Source of the DNA: Campylobacterales bacterium
GTDB taxonomy: Bacteria; Campylobacterota; Campylobacteria; Campylobacterales; QNZT01
DNA: 57,821 nt
Direction: 5' to 3'
Assembly (NCBI GenBank): GCA_027023405.1
Contig: JALVVN010000041.1
Span: 8,483 to 66,303, forward strand
Under the pieces are notes generated by a model that made no database searches, was not told where the DNA came from, and saw only the letters and a program-made list of their open reading frames with translations. The position numbers were made by a program, and so were the translations under genes. Shown here piece after piece: positions 43,364 to 51,813 of this stretch. Position 1 is the stretch's first letter. Each line of letters starts with the position of its first letter.

Positions 43364-44398
43364 ATGGGAAAAAGGGTATTGGTCGCCATGAGTGGCGGGG
43401 TCGATTCGACTGTTGTCGCCTATCTTCTGCAACAAGAGGGGTATGAGATCGAGGGGCTCTATATGAAGCTACATGACAACCCAAGCTATCACGAAAAAAA
43501 TATCCAAAATGTCCAAACCGTCGCCGACTATCTCCAAATTCCTTTTCAAGTACTTGATCTAGGGCAAGATTTTGATCGCTTCGTCTATCAACCCTTTATC
43601 CAAAGCTATATGGAGGGGCTCACCCCCAACCCCTGCGTCATCTGCAACCGTACGATTAAACTCGGTGCACTGATGGAGTATGCCAAAGAGAGAGGGTTTG
43701 ATGCCCTTGCCACGGGACACTACGCCCAAATCGAAGAGGGGTTTATCAAAGAGGCGCTCGATAAGAGCAAAGATCAGAGCTACTTTCTCTCCAATGTCAA
43801 ACCCGAAGCACTCGACTTTATGATCTTTCCGCTAGGAAACCGATACAAAACAGATATCAAAGCGATCGCCTCGCAAATCAAACCCTTAGCAAAAATCGTC
43901 ACCCAAAAAGAGAGTAGCGAAATCTGCTTTGTTGAAAAGAGTTATACCGATATTCTCAAAAAGTATCAAGATATTGATCGAGAGGGAGAAGTACTCAATA
44001 AAAAAGGTGAAGTGATCGGCACCCATCGGGGCTATATGCACTACACCGTCGGACAGCGAAGAGGCTTTCAACTCCGCGTCGCACACACACCCCACTATGT
44101 TCTCGAAACCGATGCGAAAAACAATACAATTACCGTCGGGGAACGACAGGAGTTGGCACAAGATCGCTTTCATTTGCGCGATCTCAATCTCTATATCGAT
44201 CAGCGTGAATTTGAAGCAAGCGTCAAAATTCGCTACCAAAGCCCGAAGATCCCCTGCCGTGTCACTATTCACGACGGAAAAGCCGAAGTGGTTGTTTCAG
44301 AGCCCCTATTTGGCATCGCACCGGGACAAGCGGCAGTCTTTTATGCGGATGATCGGGTGATCGGGGCGGGATGGATTACAAAAAAGGAGGAGAGATGA
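43364..44398 (+). CDS. mnmA: tRNA-specific 2-thiouridylase MnmA
   Basis: MnmA thiolates U34 of tRNA-Lys, -Glu and -Gln. The 344 aa protein has the PP-loop AMSGGVDST (8-16), catalytic Cys91 in NPCVICN and Cys188 in ESSEICFVE, GHYAQIEE, and the C-terminal beta-barrel with HYTVGQRRG and FGIAPGQAAVFY. It is preceded by a GGAGAGATAAAA site next to a strong hairpin, and its TGA overlaps the next gene (ATGA). Confidence 0.96.
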   Translation: MGKRVLVAMSGGVDSTVVAYLLQQEGYEIEGLYMKLHDNPSYHEKNIQNVQTVADYLQIPFQVLDLGQDFDRFVYQPFIQSYMEGLTPNPCVICNRTIKLGALMEYAKERGFDALATGHYAQIEEGFIKEALDKSKDQSYFLSNVKPEALDFMIFPLGNRYKTDIKAIASQIKPLAKIVTQKESSEICFVEKSYTDILKKYQDIDREGEVLNKKGEVIGTHRGYMHYTVGQRRGFQLRVAHTPHYVLETDAKNNTITVGERQELAQDRFHLRDLNLYIDQREFEASVKIRYQSPKIPCRVTIHDGKAEVVVSEPLFGIAPGQAAVFYADDRVIGAGWITKKEER

Positions 44399-46785
44399 AC
44401 TTAAGCCAAATCTATGAAAAACTAGGAATCTTCTATCTTGGAAGAGAGTTGGATATCAAAACACAAGAGGAGAGTGAAGATCTCTTTTTGATCAAAAACA
44501 ACACCCTCACCACACACGCCGCGATTATCGGTATGACCGGTAGCGGTAAGACGGGACTGGGTGTGGGGATAATCGAAGAGGCGGTACTCGATCAAATCCC
44601 CTCGATCATCATCGATCCCAAGGGGGATATGGGTGATCTGCTTCTTGCGTTTGAGGATTTTGATCCCAAAAAGTTTGAACCTTGGATCGATGCCACAGAG
44701 GCGCAAAAAGAGGGTAAAACCATCCAAGAGGTGGCTCAAGAGAAAGCAAATCTTTGGAAAAAGGGGCTTGAGAGTTGGGGAGAGGACGGCGATCGCATTG
44801 CACGATACAAATCGGGTGCCGATTTTACTATCTACACACCCGGTAGTACCAGCGGTATTCCCCTCTCGGTGCTCAGTAGCTTTGAGGCACCCTCGCAAGA
44901 GATTTTGGAGGATCCCGACAGCTTTGCCAATATCCTCGGATCAACGGTCGATTCTCTTTTGGCACTCATCGGCGTCAAAGCCGATCCGCTTACCAGTCCC
45001 GAATATCTACTCCTTAGCACCATCTTCCAATACTACTGGAAACGAGGCGAATTACTCAACCTAGAGGCGCTCATCGGCAATGTCACCAATCCACCCTTTG
45101 AGAAGATCGGCGTGCTTCCGCTTCAGAGCTTCTACCCCCAAAGCGATCGACTCAAACTGGCGATGCTTCTCAACTCCATCCTTGCCTCACCTACATTCAA
45201 TGCCTGGACTCTCGGTGAGAGTCTCGATATAGACGCCCTACTCTACACGCCTGATCTCAAACCGCGTGTCTCGATCCTCTCCATCGCCCATCTCAATGAC
45301 AAAGAGCGAATGTTTTTCGTCACCCTCTTTTTGAACAAATATCTCTCATGGATGCGTCGTCAAAGCGGATCAGGGAGTCTCAAAACCCTTCTCTATATGG
45401 ATGAGATTTACGGCTTCTTCCCCGCTACCTCCAACCCACCCTCCAAAAATCCGATGCTACTCCTGCTCAAACAGGCGCGTGCCTTTGGAATCGGTGTGGT
45501 ACTCAGCACCCAAAACCCCGTCGATCTTGACTACAAAGGGCTCTCCAATATCGGCTCGTGGTTTATCGGACGACTCCAAACCAAACAAGATGTGGAGCGG
45601 GTGATCGACGGTTTGAGCAAAAGTGGAGAGGGAGCGATGGAGAAGAAGCAGATCGCCTCCCTCATCTCCAACCTCAAAAAGCGGGTCTTTCTCTACAAAA
45701 GCGTGCATGCCGATCATCTCACCCTCTTTACGACACGCTGGGTGTTGAGTTATCTGAGCGGTCCCATTACCAAATCGGGAATCGCACGGTTGATGAAAAG
45801 CAAAAAAGAGCAGTTGGAGGATAAGCAAATTGATGAGCACTCGAGTACAAAACAGCATATAGCGACACCAAGCGTATCACAAGCACCCATTTTGAGCGAT
45901 GCGATCGACTGCTACTATCTCAACCCCGCACAAGCCGATGAGGAGTGCCATTACGACCCCTACCTTCTCGCCAATGCCACACTCAAATTTTATGACGCCA
46001 AGCGCTCCATCGATCAAGAGGAGAGTATCTATCTGCGCCTTTATCTCGATCCCGATCTCAAAGATATCGATTGGGATGAAGCGGAGCCTAATGATGACGA
46101 CTTTAATCTCTATGATACCGACCCAATCAGCGGTTGCGGTTACGCGCCACTCCCGGAGCTTATCCTCAAAAGCAAAAACTTCAAGGCGATTGAGAAGGAT
46201 TTTAAAGATTTTCTCTACCACAACAAACGACTCACCCTCTACCGCTACCCCAAACTCAAACTTGAATCAGAGGTGGATGAATCCCTGCAAGCCTTTCAAG
46301 TGCGTGCACTCAATATACTTAAAGATCGCAAAGAGGAGGAGATCGAAAAACTTCAAGAGCGCTTTGCCAAAAAGCGGGAGCGCTTTGAACAGAAACATCG
46401 TCGCGCCCTCGAACGACTTGAAAAAGAGGAGGAGGATGTCAGCCACAACACCACCAATGCCCTCCTCTCTTTCGGCATGACACTACTTGATGCCTTTTCG
46501 GGCAGGAAAACGGTCAAGCGAAGCACCACCTCTAAACTTGGTATGACCCTCAGAGGTGCAGGTCGTGTCTATCGCGAAAAGGGAGATGTCGAACGCGCCA
46601 AAGAGCGTGTCGAGGAGATTGAAGCCGATATGCAAAAACTCCAAGATGAGATGGAGGAGAGTATCGAAGCATTGGATGAGCAGTATCAATTGGAAAATTA
46701 TAAACTAGAGGAGTTCTATATCAAACCCCGCAGAAGTGATATCTACGATGTCGAAACAGGGCTTTTGTGGCGGTATGAGGGGTGA
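44395..46785 (+). CDS. HerA-like/DUF853-type P-loop ATPase
   Basis: This 796 aa protein belongs to the FtsK-HerA ATPase superfamily. The start is ATG 44395 after a perfect AAAGGAGG site, overlapping mnmA. Walker A is GMTGSGKT (46-53), Walker B is LLYMDEIYGF (about 332-341), and sensor-like STQNPVDLDYKGLSNIGSWFIGRLQTKQDVERVI follows. The C-terminal third is a long charged coiled coil (about 630-690), then a hydrophobic/basic patch and another coiled coil (AKERVEEIEADMQKLQDEMEES). HerA relatives translocate DNA; this architecture is typical of uncharacterised bacterial ATPases of unknown substrate. No NurA nuclease gene lies next to it. Confidence 0.85.
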   Translation: MNLSQIYEKLGIFYLGRELDIKTQEESEDLFLIKNNTLTTHAAIIGMTGSGKTGLGVGIIEEAVLDQIPSIIIDPKGDMGDLLLAFEDFDPKKFEPWIDATEAQKEGKTIQEVAQEKANLWKKGLESWGEDGDRIARYKSGADFTIYTPGSTSGIPLSVLSSFEAPSQEILEDPDSFANILGSTVDSLLALIGVKADPLTSPEYLLLSTIFQYYWKRGELLNLEALIGNVTNPPFEKIGVLPLQSFYPQSDRLKLAMLLNSILASPTFNAWTLGESLDIDALLYTPDLKPRVSILSIAHLNDKERMFFVTLFLNKYLSWMRRQSGSGSLKTLLYMDEIYGFFPATSNPPSKNPMLLLLKQARAFGIGVVLSTQNPVDLDYKGLSNIGSWFIGRLQTKQDVERVIDGLSKSGEGAMEKKQIASLISNLKKRVFLYKSVHADHLTLFTTRWVLSYLSGPITKSGIARLMKSKKEQLEDKQIDEHSSTKQHIATPSVSQAPILSDAIDCYYLNPAQADEECHYDPYLLANATLKFYDAKRSIDQEESIYLRLYLDPDLKDIDWDEAEPNDDDFNLYDTDPISGCGYAPLPELILKSKNFKAIEKDFKDFLYHNKRLTLYRYPKLKLESEVDESLQAFQVRALNILKDRKEEEIEKLQERFAKKRERFEQKHRRALERLEKEEEDVSHNTTNALLSFGMTLLDAFSGRKTVKRSTTSKLGMTLRGAGRVYREKGDVERAKERVEEIEADMQKLQDEMEESIEALDEQYQLENYKLEEFYIKPRRSDIYDVETGLLWRYEG

Positions 46786-46801
46786 GAGAGGAAGGGGAAG
46801 C

Positions 46802-47005
46802 TTACAAAAGCCCCGCCTCCTCCAAGATCGGCTTGATCTTTGTCGTAATTTTCATGAGCTCTTCCGCCAAGATCCCTAATCCCTTATCTTCGGCATACCA
46901 CTCTTTGATCTTTTCCACCGCCAGTGATTTTTCACTGGGATCAAGATCACTCTGTTTGACAGCATTTTCGATATGCTCTAAGTGCTTTAAATTTGATTGA
47001 CTCAT
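46802..47005 (-). CDS. small helical protein, 67 aa
   Basis: A 67 aa soluble, mostly helical protein (LKHLEHIENAVKQSDLDPSEKSLAVEKIKEWYAEDKGLGILAEELMKITTKIKPILEEAGLL) without Cys, signal or TM. An AAAGGAAAAAAG ribosome site precedes the ATG. It lies 10 nt downstream of the DJ-1 family gene and is probably co-transcribed with efp and that gene. I do not know a function. Confidence 0.7.
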   Translation of the reverse strand: MSQSNLKHLEHIENAVKQSDLDPSEKSLAVEKIKEWYAEDKGLGILAEELMKITTKIKPILEEAGLL

Positions 47006-47015
47006 CTTTTTTCCT

Positions 47016-47567
47016 TTAACAGTAGTCGGCTAATAAACCTTTTTTGAGGTTTTGATAGGTCTCTTCTCCAACCAACTCACGAACGATCTCCAGCCCAAAG
47101 CAGATCGCCGTACCGGGACCTCTTGAAGTGACCACATTGTGATCCACAACGACATTTTGGTTGTCTGTAAATTTATTTACGCCAATCTGCTCCTCATAAC
47201 TGGGGTAGCATGTATAACGATCTTTGATCACTCCCGCTTGATTAAGCGCAATCGGTGCGGCGCAGATCGCCCCGACCCGTTTTCCCTGTGAGTCGAACGA
47301 TTTGAGAATGCGTTGTACCCGCTCACTCTCTTTGAGATGCACGGCATTGTCATGTCCACCGGGGAGTACGATCATATCAAACTCATTCTCATCTACATAT
47401 TCCAGGCGGTTATTGGCAACGATCGTGATACCGTTGGCACCCGTGACCATCTCATCCTCAAGTGAAGCGATAGTCACTTGCACCCCACCCCGTCGCAACA
47501 CATCGACAATCGAAACCGTCTCAATCTCCTCAAACCCTTGTGAAATCGGAACCAATACTGATGCCAT
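47016..47567 (-). CDS. DJ-1/PfpI (YajL-like) family protein
   Basis: This 183 aa protein of the DJ-1 superfamily has Glu14 (GFEEIE) and the nucleophile-elbow Cys102 in GAICAAP, the pair typical of DJ-1/YajL proteins, plus SRGPGTAICFGLEIV near the C-terminus. DJ-1 relatives have been reported as oxidative-stress chaperones or glyoxalase/deglycases, functions still debated. It is 12 nt downstream of efp on the same strand. Confidence 0.92.
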   Translation of the reverse strand: MASVLVPISQGFEEIETVSIVDVLRRGGVQVTIASLEDEMVTGANGITIVANNRLEYVDENEFDMIVLPGGHDNAVHLKESERVQRILKSFDSQGKRVGAICAAPIALNQAGVIKDRYTCYPSYEEQIGVNKFTDNQNVVVDHNVVTSRGPGTAICFGLEIVRELVGEETYQNLKKGLLADYC

Positions 47568-47579
47568 TTTTGCCTCCTT

Positions 47580-48146
47580 TTAAGACTTAACCTTCTCTAA
47601 ATACTCGCCTTTTGCCGTATCGACCTTGATCTTCTCGCCCTCAAGTACATGAAACGGCACCTGTACCACCGCACCGCTATCGAGTGTCGCAGGCTTTTTA
47701 CCGCCTTGTGAATCTCCTTTGAAATTCGGTGGTGTCTCTACCACCTCATAGACTGCCGTTGCCGGTGCCTCGACATCGATCGCATTGCCGTTGTGAAAGA
47801 GGATTTCGACATTCATACCGTCCACAAGCCACTTGGCGGTATCTCCCACCATATCATGCGTGAGTCCGATCTGATCATAAGTCGCCGTATCCATAAACTG
47901 CAACATCTCACCGTCATCATAGAGATACTGCATCGTCTTTTGCTCCATATTGGGCTGTTCGCACTTATCACCTGCATGAAAAGTCTTCTCAATGACTTTG
48001 CCGTTGAGGTAGGACTTGATCTTACATCGCACAAACGCAGCACCTTTACCCGGCTTGACATGTTGATACTCTACAATCTTATACGGTTTTCCGTCAAGCT
48101 CAATCTTGAGCCCCTTTTTCAAATCACCCATCGAATAGGATGCCAT
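47580..48146 (-). CDS. efp: elongation factor P
   Basis: EF-P rescues ribosomes stalled at polyproline. The 188 aa protein has the KOW-like N-domain with the tip Lys34 in [11 protein letters not shown], the OB domains ([42 protein letters not shown]) and the C-terminal signature [33 protein letters not shown]. Lys at position 34 is the residue that is beta-lysylated in bacteria with EpmA; no modification gene is present in this window. An AAAGGAG site and TATAAT upstream support the start. Confidence 0.98.
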   Translation of the reverse strand: MASYSMGDLKKGLKIELDGKPYKIVEYQHVKPGKGAAFVRCKIKSYLNGKVIEKTFHAGDKCEQPNMEQKTMQYLYDDGEMLQFMDTATYDQIGLTHDMVGDTAKWLVDGMNVEILFHNGNAIDVEAPATAVYEVVETPPNFKGDSQGGKKPATLDSGAVVQVPFHVLEGEKIKVDTAKGEYLEKVKS

Positions 48147-48182
48147 CTATTTCTCCTTTGTATAATGAATCTATATGTCTTT

Positions 48183-48188
48183 ATTATA
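48183..48188 (-). promoter_or_regulatory. -10 box of efp
   Basis: ATTATA on the + strand is TATAAT on the - strand, giving a leader of about 30 nt that contains AAAGGAG. It lies in the 83-nt gap shared with the divergent glycerophosphotransferase gene. Confidence 0.55.
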
Positions 48189-48216
48189 GCGAAGATTGTT
48201 TGAAACAAAATCGTGT

Positions 48217-48222
48217 TATTAT
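48217..48222 (+). promoter_or_regulatory. -10-like box immediately upstream of a start codon
   Basis: TATTAT ends 7 nt before ATG 48230, with no SD in between (the spacer is pyrimidine-rich, CTCCTCC). A transcript from here would be leaderless or nearly so, as also inferred at 29273 and 50587. Confidence 0.35.
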
Positions 48223-48229
48223 CTCCTCC

Positions 48230-49261
48230 ATGAAAAAAGCGATACTCTTTTGTAATCTCCCCTACGCATTTGCCATCCTAAAACCTCTCAGTGATGAACT
48301 CCAAAGAAGAGGCGTTGAAATACTTTGGTATCTTTCACCCAAATTGGAGAAACATTTTCCTTATCAGCTCCCCTACACAACACAAATCGCCGATCTCAAG
48401 CACTTTGAAAGTGATGCGATCTTTGTACCGGGAAATGATGTACCGTGGTATCTACGGGGCGTGAAGGTAGAAATCTTTCACGGTATGGCGGGTGAGAAGA
48501 AGGGGCATTTTCGTATAAGAGGGTATTTTGATCTCTATCTTACCCAAGGTCCCTACTTCACCGAGCGCTTCAAAACGCTTCAAGAAAAATATCAGAACTT
48601 TGAAGTAAAAGAGACCGGTTGGTCCAAACTGGATCCACTCTTTAGCCCGCCCACAGATCTTTTACAAACCAAAACAGCGATTCTTGCTAAGAGCGGAGCA
48701 AAAAAGCTACTTCTCTACGCCCCCACTTTTTCCCCTTCGCTAACCTCTGCTCCCGCACTTTTAGAGCAGTTTGAGAAACTAAAAGACAATCCACACTTTT
48801 ATACGATTGTCAAATTTCATGACAAAATCGATCCCTCAATTCTCAAATCGTATGAAGCGCTGCAAAGTGATCGTCTGATCATCGATAAGCGAGATGATAT
48901 CACACCCCTTTTACAGATGTGCGACCTGATGATCAGTGATACCTCATCGGTAGTCTATGAGTTTCTTCTACTCGATAAACCGGTCATCACACTCAATAGC
49001 CGATCGGAGCATATTCGCTGGAGAAATATAACTCACCCCGACCAACTCTGTAAAGAGCTTGATTCCTTTTTAGAGGGAAGCGATCCAATGCGAGAAAAAC
49101 GCCGTGAAATTATTGATCTTTATCACCCCTACCAAGACGCTCAATCCTCCAAACGAATGATCGAAGCGACCCAATCCTATATCAATAATTTTGGCATTCC
49201 CAAAAGACGCAAACTCTCTCTCTTGAGAAAATATAAAATATGGAAAAAGTACGGTTGTTAA
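48230..49261 (+). CDS. CDP-glycerol:poly(glycerophosphate) glycerophosphotransferase-like protein
   Basis: This 343 aa protein resembles the catalytic domain of TagB/TagF-type transferases that move glycerol phosphate from CDP-glycerol to a glycan. Marks are an N-terminal Rossmann half (KKAILFCNLPYAFAILKPL), the acceptor-site EIFHGMAGEKKGHF with the key His, WSKLDPLF, LLYAPTFSPS, VKFHDKID with a second His, and ISDTSSVVYEFLLLDKPVITL. There is no signal or TM; a basic C-terminal tail (KRRKLSLLRKYKIWKKYGC) could bind the membrane. ATG 48230 fits the family N-terminus; the frame continues upstream without a ribosome site. A TagD-like enzyme and a second paralogue lie within 5 kb. Confidence 0.85.
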   Translation: MKKAILFCNLPYAFAILKPLSDELQRRGVEILWYLSPKLEKHFPYQLPYTTQIADLKHFESDAIFVPGNDVPWYLRGVKVEIFHGMAGEKKGHFRIRGYFDLYLTQGPYFTERFKTLQEKYQNFEVKETGWSKLDPLFSPPTDLLQTKTAILAKSGAKKLLLYAPTFSPSLTSAPALLEQFEKLKDNPHFYTIVKFHDKIDPSILKSYEALQSDRLIIDKRDDITPLLQMCDLMISDTSSVVYEFLLLDKPVITLNSRSEHIRWRNITHPDQLCKELDSFLEGSDPMREKRREIIDLYHPYQDAQSSKRMIEATQSYINNFGIPKRRKLSLLRKYKIWKKYGC

Positions 49262-49281
49262 TTTTACGGCAAGAAATGTGC

Positions 49282-49287
49282 TATAAT
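49282..49287 (+). promoter_or_regulatory. -10 box of the DUF4395 gene
   Basis: TGCTATAAT is an extended -10 element, 33 nt ahead of the TTG start at 49320, with AAGGA in the leader. Confidence 0.6.
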
Positions 49288-49319
49288 TTTTTTACTGACA
49301 CTTTCTGAAGGATAATTTC

Positions 49320-50063
49320 TTGAATTTAAAACAATTTTTACTCAATTACGGTGAGAAAGTACCCGGTTATGAGGGTAGTGTTATCAATGAACGAGAAGCA
49401 AGAGCGGCGGCGGGTATTCTCTTTATGCTAGGAATGATTGTGATCTTTGTAGGGATTGGCTATAACCATATTATCGTAGCGCGTGTCTATCTCGCTTTTC
49501 TCTTTTTAGACTTTACGATTCGGCTTTTTACACCAAGATATGCCCCTTCACTCCTGCTTGGTCGCTTTTTTGTGCAAAATCAAGAGCCTGAATATGTCGG
49601 AGGGATTCAAAAGCGTTTTGCCTGGACAATCGGATGGTTTATCGCCATTCCAATGATGAATTGGTTTGTGTTGCACTGGGATATCACCTTTTATAAAGTG
49701 CTCATCTGTATTTTGTGTTTGAGTCTCATGTTTTTGGAGTCTGCTTTTTCGATCTGTGTCGGATGTATCCTCTATAAATGGATTTTTCAAAAAGATCCCA
49801 AACACTGTCCCGGCGGTGTCTGTGAAACTCGGATCAAAGAACCGATTTTACGCTACAATCCCATCCAAAAATCGATTGCTATCTTGACGGCAATTGCTCT
49901 GAGTATCGGAATCTACCTCTTCCTTGCCAAAACCGAATCCAAAACCTTTTTCGGTGAATTTTTGCATGAACTTGTGCTGACCAAACATCAACTTCAAGTT
50001 GAAAAAGACAAGGCTTTCGATCAAGCCTTTGAAGACTCAGATAATGAGGATGATGATTTTTAG
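49320..50063 (+). CDS. DUF4395-like polytopic membrane protein
   Basis: This 247 aa protein has about five TM helices and a Cys-rich juxtamembrane motif (ICVGCILYKW followed by KDPKHCPGGVCE) that looks able to bind a metal or form disulfides. The N-terminal GSVINEREARAAAGILFMLG and the LDFTIRLFTPRYAPS stretch match DUF4395-type proteins. The C-terminus is highly acidic (EDSDNEDDDF). No ATG fits; TTG 49320 after AAGGATAATTTC is the start. Function unknown; the His/Cys pattern and thiol motif suggest redox or metal handling. It interrupts the glycerophosphate genes. Confidence 0.8.
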   Translation: MNLKQFLLNYGEKVPGYEGSVINEREARAAAGILFMLGMIVIFVGIGYNHIIVARVYLAFLFLDFTIRLFTPRYAPSLLLGRFFVQNQEPEYVGGIQKRFAWTIGWFIAIPMMNWFVLHWDITFYKVLICILCLSLMFLESAFSICVGCILYKWIFQKDPKHCPGGVCETRIKEPILRYNPIQKSIAILTAIALSIGIYLFLAKTESKTFFGEFLHELVLTKHQLQVEKDKAFDQAFEDSDNEDDDF

Positions 50064-50070
50064 AGATACT

Positions 50071-50532
50071 CTACTCTAGGTTTTCCTTGATCCTAGAGAG
50101 AATCTCGATCGCATGATTGAGCTCATTGAGGTCAATCGCTGAAAGTGCTTTGAGCGTAGTTTTGAGTTCTGTGGAGCTAATACCTTTGGTTCGTGGTAGA
50201 TAGATCACTTCGCATAGATCACTTAATTCATCAAACTTACCTCGCCAATCATCACCCATCACAAAGTGCGTCACGCCATATCGCTTGATATCCTCTCGCT
50301 TCTGCTCCCAACTCTCCTCCGGTATCACCCTATCGACATACTTGATCGATGCGACGATCTCCGCTCTTTGGCTGTAAGGGATAATCGTTTTTTTGCCTTT
50401 GATGTGGTTAAATTCATCCGTAGAAACACCGACAATCACTCGATCTCCCATTGCCTTGATTCGTTTTAACAGCTCCAAATGACCGATATGAAACATATCA
50501 AATGTTCCGTAAGTTAGCATCACTTTTTTCAT
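50071..50532 (-). CDS. tagD: glycerol-3-phosphate cytidylyltransferase-like protein (TagD family)
   Basis: TagD makes CDP-glycerol from CTP and sn-glycerol 3-phosphate. The 153 aa protein has the nucleotidyltransferase motif GTFDMFHIGHLELL (9-22; two His of HxGH), GVSTDEFNHIKGKK, the RYGVTHFVMGDDWRGKF segment typical of the glycerol-3-phosphate enzymes, and TKGISSTELK in the ISSTxI motif. The extra ~25 residues at the C-terminus are a helix. ATG 50532 has no good neighbour gene; it is monocistronic between convergent and divergent genes. An inverted repeat CTCTAGG/CCTAGAG (50074-50098) spans its last codons and may end transcription. Confidence 0.88.
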   Translation of the reverse strand: MKKVMLTYGTFDMFHIGHLELLKRIKAMGDRVIVGVSTDEFNHIKGKKTIIPYSQRAEIVASIKYVDRVIPEESWEQKREDIKRYGVTHFVMGDDWRGKFDELSDLCEVIYLPRTKGISSTELKTTLKALSAIDLNELNHAIEILSRIKENLE

Positions 50533-50574
50533 AGACTTAGTCTAGCATAATTGTGCTTTTTATGCTTTTTGAGT

Positions 50575-50580
50575 TAAAAT
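50575..50580 (+). promoter_or_regulatory. -10-like box next to the O-antigen-ligase start
   Basis: TAAAAT ends 6 nt before ATG 50587; the spacer is AGAGGA, which could be a vestigial SD. The very short spacing would put the transcription start at or next to the ATG. Confidence 0.35.
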
Positions 50581-50586
50581 AGAGGA

Positions 50587-51813
50587 ATGCTACAACGAAA
50601 TCAACTTCACAACTATCTTATCGTTGCACTCTATTTTACTTTTACAATCAACACCTTTGCCTCTTTCGCCCTCACTTTTCTCATTACGCTCTTTTGGTTT
50701 ATCACCGGTGATTTGCACAAAAAGGTAGCTATCATATTGCACGATCCTCTCTCCCTTACTTTTTTAGCTCTTTTTGGTATGCATCTTATCGGGTTGATAT
50801 GGACCCAAGATATGCATGATGGACTCAAAATCCTCTCCAAACAAAAAACCTATATTTTGGCACCACTTATCCTCTCCTTTTTTCATCCAAAATTTACGAG
50901 AAGTGCTATCATCGCACTTCTTGCGGCGATTTTCATCTCAGAGTGCTACTCCCTCTACCTCTATCTACACAGTGTCCCCGATGCGAGAGGGCTACTCCCT
51001 AGTGCTTCCCCCTTTATGCACCATATGCACTTCTCTTTGATTCTTGCCTTTACTTTTGGATATCTCATCTACATGATCGATTTTCACGCACTCAAAAAAC
51101 CGAAAAATATTGCCCTACTCCTCTTTGCCCTCTTCACGATTGTGATCCTCTTTATCAACAAAGGGCGTATCGGTCAAGTTGCACTCTTTGCCGTTATTTT
51201 TCTGCTGGGTATCTATAAATTTCATTGGGGAGCGCTTAAAAGTACACTTCTGCTACTGGTGAGCATTCTTACCATTGGAACCCTCGCATACCGTTTTAGC
51301 TACCAATTTCAGAGCCGTGTCGCTGAAGCAGATTATGAGTATCACAAAGTCATAGGAAAAGGGAAGAGAGATAGTATCTCATGTCGTTTTGAAATGTGGA
51401 GTTATGCGAAAAAACTTGGTGACTCTGCACCGATCATCGGTGTTGGTACAGGTGATAGTATTCCAGAGATGGAACATCTCATCGGCAAAGAGAGTCTTGA
51501 TAAACTCTATGATGATTGCGGTTTGGGTATTCGCTATCAGCTCAACCCACATAATAACTTTATGCTCTACTATATGCAATTTGGCTGGTTGGGATTGATG
51601 ATACTTTTAGGTGTACTCTTTACACAACTCAAACTAGCTCAAAAGCTTCACTCACCGCCGATGATGATACTTATTATTGTTACGATAATTGGGATGTTTA
51701 GCGCTTCACCCATCTCAATGCATATCAAATATATCTTCTTTTATGCCCTTACCCTCACCCTGCTCTATCTGGATGCGAAGCAACACGCTCCATCAGATCG
51801 ACAATCCGAGTAG
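50587..51813 (+). CDS. O-antigen ligase-like membrane protein (WaaL family)
   Basis: This 408 aa integral membrane protein has about ten or more TM helices. The large periplasmic loop contains the family's functional pieces: an R-x-x-M-W type segment (SCRFEMWSYA), GVGTGDS and LNPHNNFMLYYMQFGWLGL, where the His of PHN is the likely catalytic residue of O-antigen ligases/Wzy-type polymerases. It could join an undecaprenyl-linked glycan to lipid A-core or polymerise repeats. Its last 59 nt overlap the convergent second glycerophosphotransferase gene, an unusually long 3' overlap. Confidence 0.85.
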   Translation: MLQRNQLHNYLIVALYFTFTINTFASFALTFLITLFWFITGDLHKKVAIILHDPLSLTFLALFGMHLIGLIWTQDMHDGLKILSKQKTYILAPLILSFFHPKFTRSAIIALLAAIFISECYSLYLYLHSVPDARGLLPSASPFMHHMHFSLILAFTFGYLIYMIDFHALKKPKNIALLLFALFTIVILFINKGRIGQVALFAVIFLLGIYKFHWGALKSTLLLLVSILTIGTLAYRFSYQFQSRVAEADYEYHKVIGKGKRDSISCRFEMWSYAKKLGDSAPIIGVGTGDSIPEMEHLIGKESLDKLYDDCGLGIRYQLNPHNNFMLYYMQFGWLGLMILLGVLFTQLKLAQKLHSPPMMILIIVTIIGMFSASPISMHIKYIFFYALTLTLLYLDAKQHAPSDRQSE

